Shown: positions 29,273 to 37,283 of the stretch, one piece after another
Layout: each line of letters begins with the position of its first letter
How positions within the stretch are numbered: position 1 is the stretch's first letter
DNA from: Torulaspora globosa
Taxonomy: Eukaryota; Ascomycota; Saccharomycetes; Saccharomycetales; Saccharomycetaceae
Reading direction: 5' to 3'
Length of the DNA stretch: 64,000 bases
Assembly: GCF_014133895.1 (NCBI RefSeq)
Contig: NC_050732.1
Location: 620,001-684,000, forward strand
Notes under the pieces: generated by a model
The model's database searches: none
Told to the model about the DNA's origin: nothing
What the model saw: the letters and a program-made list of their open reading frames with translations, nothing else
Translations under genes and position numbers: made by a program

Positions 29273-29752
29273 TCACACGTTCTGCATCGGGTCCTCAAGT
29301 TCGTTCGTCATCTCTTGTGTAGCCTTTACATGGCGATCCTCTGGCACAATCACCTTGTCCTTATCCAGCTCTTTTTTAACAGCTTCTCGATATTGCGACA
29401 GATCGTCTCTTGGGGTATACCATGCATGGTCAACCTTGATAACTCTTCCTGCAAGTTTTATGCCGTTCAAATTATCGATGGCTAGTACCGTAGACCGCTG
29501 GTCCTCGTACTTAAGATAAGCAAACCCTTTTGAGTCACCAGTCTCTCGGTCTCTGACTAAACAAACATCAACCGGTACCCCATATTGCGCAAACACTGTC
29601 AAGATATCGCCTTCTATCAGCTCTGTATTCAGTCCTCCAATAAATATGTATGCCTGACGCTTGTACTCATCGTGCCAGGATAAATGGGATGACAAAATGC
29701 CATTATTCAATTCGGCCTCGTTGATTTTCTGAATTGCCCTTATCTGATTCAT
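29273..29752 (-). CDS. IST3: U2 snRNP / RES complex RRM protein Ist3 (Snu17)
   Basis: Ist3 is the central RRM protein of the RES (pre-mRNA retention and splicing) complex with Bud13 and Pml1. The 159-aa product (S. cerevisiae 148) matches from the start: MNQIRAIQKINEAELNNGIL, then an RRM at about 31-108 with RNP2 AYIFIGGL and RNP1 SKGFAYLKYED. The tail is short and charged. It converges on PAN1 across 150 bp, as in S. cerevisiae. However, the IST3-PAN1 pair is inverted relative to DJP1. Confidence 0.96.
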   Translation of the reverse strand: MNQIRAIQKINEAELNNGILSSHLSWHDEYKRQAYIFIGGLNTELIEGDILTVFAQYGVPVDVCLVRDRETGDSKGFAYLKYEDQRSTVLAIDNLNGIKLAGRVIKVDHAWYTPRDDLSQYREAVKKELDKDKVIVPEDRHVKATQEMTNELEDPMQNV

Positions 29753-29896
29753 GAACCATGTGTGGATTGTCTAAAGTAGGTTCTTGTAGCCATTCCTTCT
29801 CCATATATGATGGAAACTTTTGGATATGATTGCCCTCGCTGCAACCATTCAAGACTCCTACAAAAACAATCGGCTCTTTAGGCAACGTCTGAGGCT

Positions 29897-30601
29897 ATGC
29901 AGGACTCTGGGGAGGAATTAGCCAAGTTTTCGACTTGTGATGTGGCCGATGGTCTGCTCAATCTTCATTCAATAGTGGACGGAGGATACTTCCCTAACTT
30001 GACACAGTATTCTCAAAGATCGAAGGTATCAGTGGTTGGAAGAGCTTATACAGTACTATTTGCGCCCGTCGATGATCCAAGACCGGCGGTGAACTATATT
30101 GATGCAATCTCGAAGGGCTGTTTCCTTGTAATTGCGCTTTCGAAGGAGTTACAGACTCCATATGCACCTTACGTTAAGGTAACACAGGCATGCTATGGTG
30201 GCCTCATGTCTACGAGAGCAAAGTACCAAGGTGCAGTCGGCTCAGTCATCTTTGGCCGCGTCAGAGATATCGAGGAGCATCGAGCACTCGAATATCCTGT
30301 TTTTAGTTATGGATTAGGTGCTTGTGCTCCGAAGATGGCAATCAAGCCCGTTGCCATCAACGTACCATTGGAAATTTTATGCATTGATGGAGCTGACAAA
30401 ATCATAAAACCGGCTGACTACATTGTCGGTGACGAGCATGGGGTAGTACGGATTCCAGGCGATATGGATATGGCAGCCCTCCTGGAGTACATGAAAACTT
30501 CTGTAGAGGCAGACGAACTGGTTGTTCAAGACATTAATGCCGGTGTCCCGGCCAAGCAGGCTCAGAAGGAGCGCAGGGAAGTTCTCCAAAGATTCTTATA
30601 G
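29897..30601 (+). CDS. RraA-like aldolase/decarboxylase (YER010C type)
   Basis: A 234-aa protein of the RraA/HMG-CHA aldolase fold, the same length as S. cerevisiae YER010C, which has been described as a metal-dependent 4-hydroxy-4-methyl-2-oxoglutarate aldolase and oxaloacetate decarboxylase. Family hallmarks are an N-terminal CDVADGL, the GGLMSTRAKYQGAVG segment (about 101-115), GRVRDIEEH (about 118-126) and the later DYIVGDEHGVVRIP. It diverges from IST3 with 144 bp between start codons. The next genes are TIR-type mannoproteins, matching YER010C-YER011W (TIR1). Confidence 0.9.
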   Translation: MQDSGEELAKFSTCDVADGLLNLHSIVDGGYFPNLTQYSQRSKVSVVGRAYTVLFAPVDDPRPAVNYIDAISKGCFLVIALSKELQTPYAPYVKVTQACYGGLMSTRAKYQGAVGSVIFGRVRDIEEHRALEYPVFSYGLGACAPKMAIKPVAINVPLEILCIDGADKIIKPADYIVGDEHGVVRIPGDMDMAALLEYMKTSVEADELVVQDINAGVPAKQAQKERREVLQRFL

Positions 30602-30771
30602 GAGATAGAACTTATCGAGAATTCTAGCGGACGCCATTTCGAAAAATCTGTGAATATAATAAGATCATAAATGAATATTGCAGCAGGGTTTCTGCAACTC
30701 ATGTATTACTTAACTCGGTATTACGGACGATAAAAGTGTAATAGATGTCAAAGATATCTGATTTTGAAAAA

Positions 30772-31446
30772 TCACAAAAGCATAGCAGCAGCAGCTAGGA
30801 CACCTGCGCCCATGCCAATTGCAGGCTTTGGTGCCGCATTGCTGGTTTGACTTACCTGGTGGCTACTTGTTTGAGATACCGTGCTAGTCGTGGAAGAAGC
30901 CTCTGATGATTTGCTTGACGTCACCGTATTGGATGGTGCTTCGGTTGAAGAAGCAGAAGACGCCTTGGATGAGGAAGTTGCTCCGGATGCACTTGAGGAA
31001 GTTACTCCGGATGCACTTGAGGAAGTTACTCCGGATGCACTTGAGGACGATGCTTGAGAGGTAGCGGGAGAAGAGTTTGTTTGGGAAGTGGGTTGAGAAG
31101 AAGTGCTACCTGTCGCAGTTGGTGTCAAAGTGGCCAGAGCAGAAGAAATGGCTGGCTCCAGTCTGCTTGAGTACCATGGGAGGGCGGTCATCAGGGTACT
31201 AACCTGGTTAAAATCGATCTGAGAGTAGAGTGTGGTGTAGGAGTCATCCGCGGCAGTAGCAATTGCCAACCCAAGTTGAAAAATTTCAGGCGGGATACTC
31301 ACTTGACTGGCAACGCTCATGTATTGCGGCAAGTTGCCTTTGGCATCGTTCAAAATGGCATTAAGTTCTGCTGATTGCGTTGGGTCAATAGCGCGGACGG
31401 CGGAGATGGAAGCGGCAATTAGTAGGATTAAGTTATTGATGGACAT
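30772..31446 (-). CDS. Srp1/Tip1-family cell-wall mannoprotein (TIR1-like)
   Basis: A 224-aa GPI-type cell-wall protein. A signal peptide (about 1-20) precedes a PAU/Srp1-Tip1 domain (about 22-112; LNAILNDAKGNLPQYMSVA, ALPWYSSRLEPAI). A Ser/Thr-rich stalk includes three 24-bp DNA repeats near 30971-31047 (coding ASGVTSSS units), and a hydrophobic GPI-anchor tail (GAGVLAAAAMLL) ends the protein. In S. cerevisiae, TIR genes encode mannoproteins needed in anaerobic growth and are induced by low oxygen and cold. Position next to the YER010C homologue matches TIR1, but paralogues are too alike for a symbol. The ATG at 31446 is used; the frame starts one codon earlier with GTG. A TATAAATA lies about 95 bp upstream. 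Confidence 0.88.
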   Translation of the reverse strand: MSINNLILLIAASISAVRAIDPTQSAELNAILNDAKGNLPQYMSVASQVSIPPEIFQLGLAIATAADDSYTTLYSQIDFNQVSTLMTALPWYSSRLEPAISSALATLTPTATGSTSSQPTSQTNSSPATSQASSSSASGVTSSSASGVTSSSASGATSSSKASSASSTEAPSNTVTSSKSSEASSTTSTVSQTSSHQVSQTSNAAPKPAIGMGAGVLAAAAMLL

Positions 31447-31449
31447 CAC

Positions 31450-32015
31450 GTTTGGCTTTCTTCCAGTTCAGGTATTATACTGAACTGTCGATGATTCATC
31501 AGGAAGGAACGCAGTGGAACCAAGAGACTAGTAGCTGGCGTATTTATAGATTTACGGAAGTGACATCTGATTCTGCTTATGTCCTTGTGGCCAGGTACGA
31601 AATCCTAGCCGCTGGGAGATCCCACTCACTAGAACCGTCCATGTCTCAAAAATTACTACTTCTCAGATGCTAGTCTCAGATATCCTCGTCGTTCAACGCT
31701 GCCTCGCACGACGAAGCTTTATTTGCATTAAACGAAAGTGCCAAGCTTCAATTATTTCCTCATGGGGAAGGATCTGAGCTGCTTAACGACAGCCATGATA
31801 GTCCTGGAAAGGGGCATCTCTGTTGAATTGGGCCCGTACACTAAGTGTGGTAGAGTCAACTGCGAGAATGTTGGGGATGTATTTGGCCTTTGGCTTTAAT
31901 CAGCTATGGTCATTGATATTCTGAGTGAAAGACAATTGGTACATTTTGCACATTTACCTTATGTTCTAGGCTATTATACGTAGTGAGTAAACGAGTAGAG
32001 ATGTGCTGAGTCAGC
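31450..32015. other. Promoter region of the first TIR-type gene
   Basis: There is no gene in this 566-bp gap between two minus-strand mannoprotein genes. It holds a TATA box (TATAAATA, minus strand, 31541-31548) and two near matches to the anaerobic AR1 element TCGTTYAG: TCGTTCAA at 31689-31696 and TCGTTTAA (minus) at 31728-31735. Confidence 0.5.
31689..31735. promoter_or_regulatory. Pair of AR1-like (Upc2-type) sites
   Basis: TCGTTCAA (plus, 31689-31696) and TCGTTTAA (minus, 31728-31735) each match 7 of 8 bases of the AR1 consensus TCGTTYAG. In S. cerevisiae Upc2 and related activators bind AR1 in DAN/TIR promoters. They lie about 240-290 bp before the start of the TIR-type gene. Binding is inference. 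Confidence 0.35.
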
Positions 32016-32684
32016 TCAGAAGAACATCGCAACCGAACCGATGACGAAAATTCCTAATATCGTATTCAGTTCGTTGAGATTGGCAGCAGCGCTATGACTA
32101 GAAGTCTTAGTCGATGATGGAGCACTGGAGGTAGTAGACGACAAGCTAACGGAAGATGTGGAAGAGTCTGCAGATGAAGTAGACGAGACGCTGGTAGTCT
32201 CGCTAGCAGCAGAACTACCACTGCTTGCTGTGACAGTCGATACCGCATTGGATTTACCGCTGCTTGCTGTGGTAGTTGATACCGCGTTCGATGACGAATG
32301 CATTGAAGATGCGGAATCAGTCACTTTTGGTCCAATCGAGGTATCGGTTATACTGTTGGCTTTGAACGCAGATTGTATCTCAGGCTCTAACCGGCTGGAA
32401 TACCAGGGTAATGCAGTCATCACGGCATTTATGCTGCTAAAGTCGAGCTGGCTGAATAACGTAGTGTAAGCGTCATCCGTGTAAGTCGTCATCTGAGTGT
32501 ATACATCCAACACGCCAGATGGTACGGTAAAACTAGGATCGTTAACGGCTAATGAGATGTAGTCACTCAAATGGTTGTTGACATCGCTCAAGATGGCCTG
32601 AAATTCCACAGCGTCTGCATTTGAATCAGCGCTAACCAGAGGTGCGATTATTAGCGCTAGAGCTGTGAGCGTGGAAAAATGCAT
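32016..32684 (-). CDS. Second Srp1/Tip1-family cell-wall mannoprotein
   Basis: A 222-aa paralogue of the gene at 30772. A signal peptide (MHFSTLTALALIIAPLVSA) leads into an Srp1/Tip1 domain (FQAILSDVNNHLSDYISLA; ALPWYSSRLEPEIQ). A Ser/Thr-rich stalk includes two 13-residue SNAVSTxTASSG units (DNA repeat near 32215-32292), and a hydrophobic GPI tail (LGIFVIGSVAMFF) ends it. The ATG at 32684 is used because the two codons before it in the open frame are TTG and ATA. It diverges from the ABC transporter at 33183 over about 500 bp. This matches the TIR2-AUS1 and TIR3-PDR11 neighbourhoods in S. cerevisiae. Confidence 0.86.
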   Translation of the reverse strand: MHFSTLTALALIIAPLVSADSNADAVEFQAILSDVNNHLSDYISLAVNDPSFTVPSGVLDVYTQMTTYTDDAYTTLFSQLDFSSINAVMTALPWYSSRLEPEIQSAFKANSITDTSIGPKVTDSASSMHSSSNAVSTTTASSGKSNAVSTVTASSGSSAASETTSVSSTSSADSSTSSVSLSSTTSSAPSSTKTSSHSAAANLNELNTILGIFVIGSVAMFF

Positions 32685-33182
32685 TATCAAACGTGTATTG
32701 ATATTTTTGCCTCCTACTTCTCTCGAAGATTTGGCCGTTCTCGATTTTATATTCTGAAATAAGGATCAGAACAAATCATATAACACTTGCTGTAGCTAAT
32801 CGTCAAATGATGTAGCAAACGGCACCAGAAATAGCCATGCTCGTTTGGATCAGCAAACGATTGTCATTTGCCAACCGCTCTCGTTAATCGTATCTTAATG
32901 CGACGGACTTGATCTTCGTAAGCCAAATGCAGAAAAAAATAAGCGAGCCAGACTTCTCACAAAATTACAACTGCGCTGCCGATTCCTTATAATTTTATCA
33001 CATAATTGTAATAACTTTACTTCGTTCATTCGCAGAGCCTACCTCGTAAAACGACCACCCCATCGTAAAAACAGGTTTAAGAGATGTTAATTCAGTCTTA
33101 TTAGCGTATTAAATCTATCCTTTGTTCCAAATGCCCATCTTGAAGACCATCGGCAGTGTCCTGTGAAGGCAGTGTAAGCTTA
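32685..33182. promoter_or_regulatory. Shared promoter of TIR-type and sterol-transporter genes
   Basis: A divergent intergenic region of about 500 bp. It contains TATAAAAT (minus, 32744-32751) for the TIR-type gene. Nearer the transporter are TCGTTCAT (33022-33029) and the palindromic TCGTAAAACGA (33044-33054), both close to AR1/sterol-response cores. An inverted pair TCGTTTG/CAAACGA lies at 32841-32860. Joint low-oxygen control of both genes is a reasonable inference from site density and from known Upc2 regulation of this family. Confidence 0.35.
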
Positions 33183-36100
33183 ATGCCCTTATCGACATAT
33201 TTCGCGGCGGTTCCTGGAACTTCATTGACATTTGATGGCGCCAATATTATACTGGATGAGAATTATAAGCTGCCAGGAAATGATGATTTTGAAGCTAATC
33301 TGGGAAATTCGAGAGTACTGAGAGATTTAGTTTTCACAGCAGAGGGAAGTGAAATGGTTTTAGTGCTAGGAAGTTCAAGCTCCTTGCTGCTTGAGGCTCT
33401 TTCTAGTAATCAAAGACAGCGTTATTTTCCAGAGGGATCAGTGAGATTCAAAACAGGAGACTATTGGAGATATCTGAAGGAAAGTTCTCAAGTGATATAC
33501 AGTAATGAGGGAGATGTCCATTTTCCACATCTCACTGTGCAGCAAACAATCGACTTCGCACTTAGTTGCAAATACAATGCTCCAAAAATACAAAAGAACC
33601 AGTTGCGAGATGAATTGTTACAGGAATTTGGATTGTACCATGTCAGGAACACTCGAGTAGGGAACGACTATGTGCGTGGAATCTCGGGAGGTCAGCGCAG
33701 AAGAGTTTCAATAATTGAGACGTTCATCGCCAACGGTTCTGTGTATCTTTGGGACAATTGTACTAAGGGTCTGGATTCCTCAACCGCGCTAGATTTCTTG
33801 ACTATCTTGAGAGATATGACGAAAAGGAGTAAATCAGTAAGTTTAGTGAGAATATCACAAGCCAGCGACGAGATTGTTTCGAAATTTGATAAAATCTTGA
33901 TGCTCTCTGAGGACCATCAAGTTTTCTTTGGGACAATGGAGGAGTGCTTGCATCACTTTGAAAGCACCCTGCAAATTGCTAGAAATCCTAATGATAGTAT
34001 CATAGAATATCTGACATCAATCCTTAGACATTCCTCTGATATCAGCAGGGCGCCTAAGGTCACATTATCCGAGGAGCAGCTGTATAGGGCTTGGGAGAGG
34101 TCCAGGAACTACCAGTACTGGAAATCTAAAGTGAAGTACGATAGTACCGATAACGAAATCATATCGATATCGGCATGTGTTGCGCAAAAGGACGGCGTTG
34201 GGATGTTGGGTCAATTAAGCACCTGTACGAAGCGAGCTTTCCAAAGAATCGCAGCAGATAAATCTTCCATGATAGCAGAATTTATTTCTGTCACCGTGCA
34301 GGCTCTTGTTATCGGATCACTATTCTATAATATTCCTCTGACTACAATTGGTTCATTCTCTCGAGGATCGCTCACTTTCTTTTCTCTCCTATTTTACACA
34401 TTCATGGCTTTAACTAATCTTCCCAATGACTTTCAGAGACAGGGCATTATCAAGAAGCAACTGCAACTTAACTTTTACAGCAGGTGGATCGAAGCTCTGG
34501 CATCAATTATTTGCGACTGCACTTTCAAAATGGTATTGGTGATAACCTTTACTCTGATCCTCTATTTCCTGGCGCATTTTCAGTACAATGCATCGAGATT
34601 TTTCATTTTCCTGCTGTTTCTAGCAGTTTACAATTTCTCGATGGTCAGTTTGTTTTCGTTCATAGCATACATTGCTCCGACTGTCGCTATCGCCAATACA
34701 ATCGCCGGCATACTTCTGTTGGCGATTGCCATGTATGCGTCCTATGTGATTTATTTGAGTGCCATGCATCCCTGGTTCGTTTGGATAGCTTATTTGAATC
34801 CTGCGATGTACGCTATGGAAGCGATCTTGAGTAATGAGTTATTCAATTTGAAACTTGATTGCTCGGAGTCCATTGTACCCAGGGGTTCAACGTACAACAA
34901 TGTGAGTTTCAAGCACAAAGCATGTGCTTGGCAAGGTGCAACTTTGGGGAATGATTTTGTTCGCGGTCGCGATTATTTAAATTCGGGACTTCATTATAGC
35001 TATGATCATGTTTGGAGAAATTTTGGGATTATCCTTGGTTTCTTATTCTTTTATTTGGTGATTTCGCTTGTGGCGGCAGAGTATATTAAACCACTATTCA
35101 CAAGGAGACATGCTGGGGTCTTAAGAAGACTTCTGAATTTTAGAAACATAAAAAAAGATAACTTGGAGGAAAAACGCCCTATCCGCAATGCCGACTCTAT
35201 GACTATGCCTTCTTTGGAATCATCAACATCTTCGGAGTCTACTGATTCAATCACTTACCTGGGCGGTGTGAAGAAATACCAGCCAACCGCTCATGGCAAT
35301 TTCAGCGAAAATGCGCCGGCAGTTCATGTTGTAACCTGGAAAGATGTTAGATTCTCAATTGGAGACAAAATTATAATCAACAACACTTCGGGATATGTAA
35401 GCAGCGGGTTAACTGCGCTGATGGGAGAGTCAGGAGCAGGCAAAACCACCCTACTGAATATTCTCTCTCAAAGAACTAAAGGCGGTAAGCTTGAAGGCCA
35501 AATTCTGGTTGATGGGAAGATCATTAGTGATATTGGTGCGTTCAGAAGAAGCATAGGTTTTGTTCAGCAGCAGGATGTTCTCTTACAGGGACTTACAGTG
35601 CGAGAGACACTGGAAGTTTCCAGCACACTGAGAGGTGATAGTGATATGGAATATATTCATACAGTTGCCGCGATGCTCGATTTATCATTCAATAAACTCG
35701 TCGTGGATCTCTCGCCAACCGAACGAAAGCTTCTTTCTATTGGGGTTGAATTAGTAACAAAGCCATCGACATTGTTGCTTCTAGATGAACCAACCTCGGG
35801 TCTTGACCCTCATGCTGCCCTGACGATTGTCAAGTTTCTGAAGGAGCTCTCTTTACGGGGCCACGCCATCCTATGCACTATTCACCAGCCAAGCAAAAGT
35901 GTTTTCGAGCATTTCGATTCCATTTATTTACTCCAAGGAGAAGGTAAGTGCGCTTATTTTGGTCCTGCAGATCGCGTCTGTAACTATTTCACAACGAAGG
36001 ATCGTCATCTTAAGTATCGTCCAGAGCAAAACCCAGCTGAGTTCATAATTGATGCAGTAGGGAACTCCAGGCGACAACTGGATGACTTACACGATGCTTC

Positions 36101-37250
36101 AGGAATAATGACGGCCAATTACGATTGGTCAACTGTTTGGATGGACTCGAATGAAAATCAACGCGTGCTGAAGATAGCCCAGGATCTCGAAGTGAAGGCC
36201 AATTTATCGGCACTGGACCTTTCCAAAACTTCTCATACAAACAAGCCCTTTTTGAAACAGTTGCTTGTGATCACTAAAAGACAATACTTGTGTATTAGGC
36301 GTGATAAAAGCTATGTGGTTTCCAAGTTCCTTTTGAACGGTGGAGCTGGACTGTTCATTGGCTTTTCATTCTGGAAAACGAAGCATAACATTGATGGGTT
36401 ACGAAATGCTATCTTCTTGTGCTTCATGTCCCTTTGTGTTTCCTCTCCACTCATAAATCAGGTACAGGATAAGGCTTTGGAATCCAAAGAGGTGTATCTT
36501 GAGAGGGAAGCAAGCTCAAACACTTATCATTGGAGTATTCTTCTGTTGGCTCAGCTGCTGGTAGAGATACCATTGGCTATCGCTAGTTCCACCGTTTTTT
36601 TTCTATGCTGCTATTTCTGTTGCGGATACGACTCCTCGCCTCAAATCGCTGGCGTCTTTTACTTCAATTACATCCTGTTTTCAGTTTACTACCTCTCATT
36701 TGGGCTGTGGCTGATCTATTCTGCGCCAAATGCGCAGACGGCTGCAGTCTTTGTGGCATTCCTTTATAGTTTCACTGCCTCCTTCTGTGGTGTCATGCAG
36801 CCATACGACCTTTTTCCAGGATTTTGGAAATTCATGTATAGGGTTTCTCCCTACACATACTTTGTTGATACTTTTGTCAGTTTGCTACTGCATGATAGGC
36901 CTGTTATTTGCGACACTGATGAATTAGTCCCTACATCGCCATCAGATGGACAAACTTGCGGAGAGTTTCTGAAAGCCTTTGTCGAAGAATATGGTGGTGC
37001 GATTAAAAATCCTTCTTCGCGCACCGTATGCGCATATTGCCCTTATAAAGTTGGCGACGATTTTCTGCGGCAACAGCACATGAGCTTCGATAATAGGTGG
37101 CGGAATTTCGGCGTGCAATGTGCCTTCATCTCATTCAACGTTGCAGCAATGTTCGTCGGATTTTATCTGGTACATGTCAAGATTGTTTGGCATGCAGTGT
37201 CAAAATTACCACGAAGAATACTTGGACGAAAAGTTCCCGGAGTCCTATGA
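33183..37250 (+). CDS. AUS1/PDR11-type full-size ABC sterol transporter
   Basis: A 1355-aa PDR/ABCG full transporter with two NBD-TMD halves. In S. cerevisiae Aus1 and Pdr11 mediate sterol uptake in anaerobiosis. NBD1: the Walker A position reads LGSSSSLLLEAL (about 62-73) and lacks even the Gly-rich PDR form; the signature RGISGGQRRR (about 165) and the WDNCTKGLDSST Walker B region are kept. TMD1 spans about 365-640. NBD2: Walker A GESGAGKTT (about 746), degenerate signature LSPTERKLLSIG, Walker B LLLLDEPTSGLD (about 868). TMD2 spans about 1050-1337. The ATG at 33183 is used; the frame extends nine codons upstream only from GTG. The S. cerevisiae orders TIR2-AUS1 and TIR3-PDR11-MNT3 match this neighbourhood. 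Which WGD paralogue it represents cannot be said, since both derive from one ancestor. Confidence 0.88.
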   Translation: MPLSTYFAAVPGTSLTFDGANIILDENYKLPGNDDFEANLGNSRVLRDLVFTAEGSEMVLVLGSSSSLLLEALSSNQRQRYFPEGSVRFKTGDYWRYLKESSQVIYSNEGDVHFPHLTVQQTIDFALSCKYNAPKIQKNQLRDELLQEFGLYHVRNTRVGNDYVRGISGGQRRRVSIIETFIANGSVYLWDNCTKGLDSSTALDFLTILRDMTKRSKSVSLVRISQASDEIVSKFDKILMLSEDHQVFFGTMEECLHHFESTLQIARNPNDSIIEYLTSILRHSSDISRAPKVTLSEEQLYRAWERSRNYQYWKSKVKYDSTDNEIISISACVAQKDGVGMLGQLSTCTKRAFQRIAADKSSMIAEFISVTVQALVIGSLFYNIPLTTIGSFSRGSLTFFSLLFYTFMALTNLPNDFQRQGIIKKQLQLNFYSRWIEALASIICDCTFKMVLVITFTLILYFLAHFQYNASRFFIFLLFLAVYNFSMVSLFSFIAYIAPTVAIANTIAGILLLAIAMYASYVIYLSAMHPWFVWIAYLNPAMYAMEAILSNELFNLKLDCSESIVPRGSTYNNVSFKHKACAWQGATLGNDFVRGRDYLNSGLHYSYDHVWRNFGIILGFLFFYLVISLVAAEYIKPLFTRRHAGVLRRLLNFRNIKKDNLEEKRPIRNADSMTMPSLESSTSSESTDSITYLGGVKKYQPTAHGNFSENAPAVHVVTWKDVRFSIGDKIIINNTSGYVSSGLTALMGESGAGKTTLLNILSQRTKGGKLEGQILVDGKIISDIGAFRRSIGFVQQQDVLLQGLTVRETLEVSSTLRGDSDMEYIHTVAAMLDLSFNKLVVDLSPTERKLLSIGVELVTKPSTLLLLDEPTSGLDPHAALTIVKFLKELSLRGHAILCTIHQPSKSVFEHFDSIYLLQGEGKCAYFGPADRVCNYFTTKDRHLKYRPEQNPAEFIIDAVGNSRRQLDDLHDASGIMTANYDWSTVWMDSNENQRVLKIAQDLEVKANLSALDLSKTSHTNKPFLKQLLVITKRQYLCIRRDKSYVVSKFLLNGGAGLFIGFSFWKTKHNIDGLRNAIFLCFMSLCVSSPLINQVQDKALESKEVYLEREASSNTYHWSILLLAQLLVEIPLAIASSTVFFLCCYFCCGYDSSPQIAGVFYFNYILFSVYYLSFGLWLIYSAPNAQTAAVFVAFLYSFTASFCGVMQPYDLFPGFWKFMYRVSPYTYFVDTFVSLLLHDRPVICDTDELVPTSPSDGQTCGEFLKAFVEEYGGAIKNPSSRTVCAYCPYKVGDDFLRQQHMSFDNRWRNFGVQCAFISFNVAAMFVGFYLVHVKIVWHAVSKLPRRILGRKVPGVL

Positions 37251-37283
37251 ATAAAGAGTAGTGATCCATGCTGGTTGCCTGTT

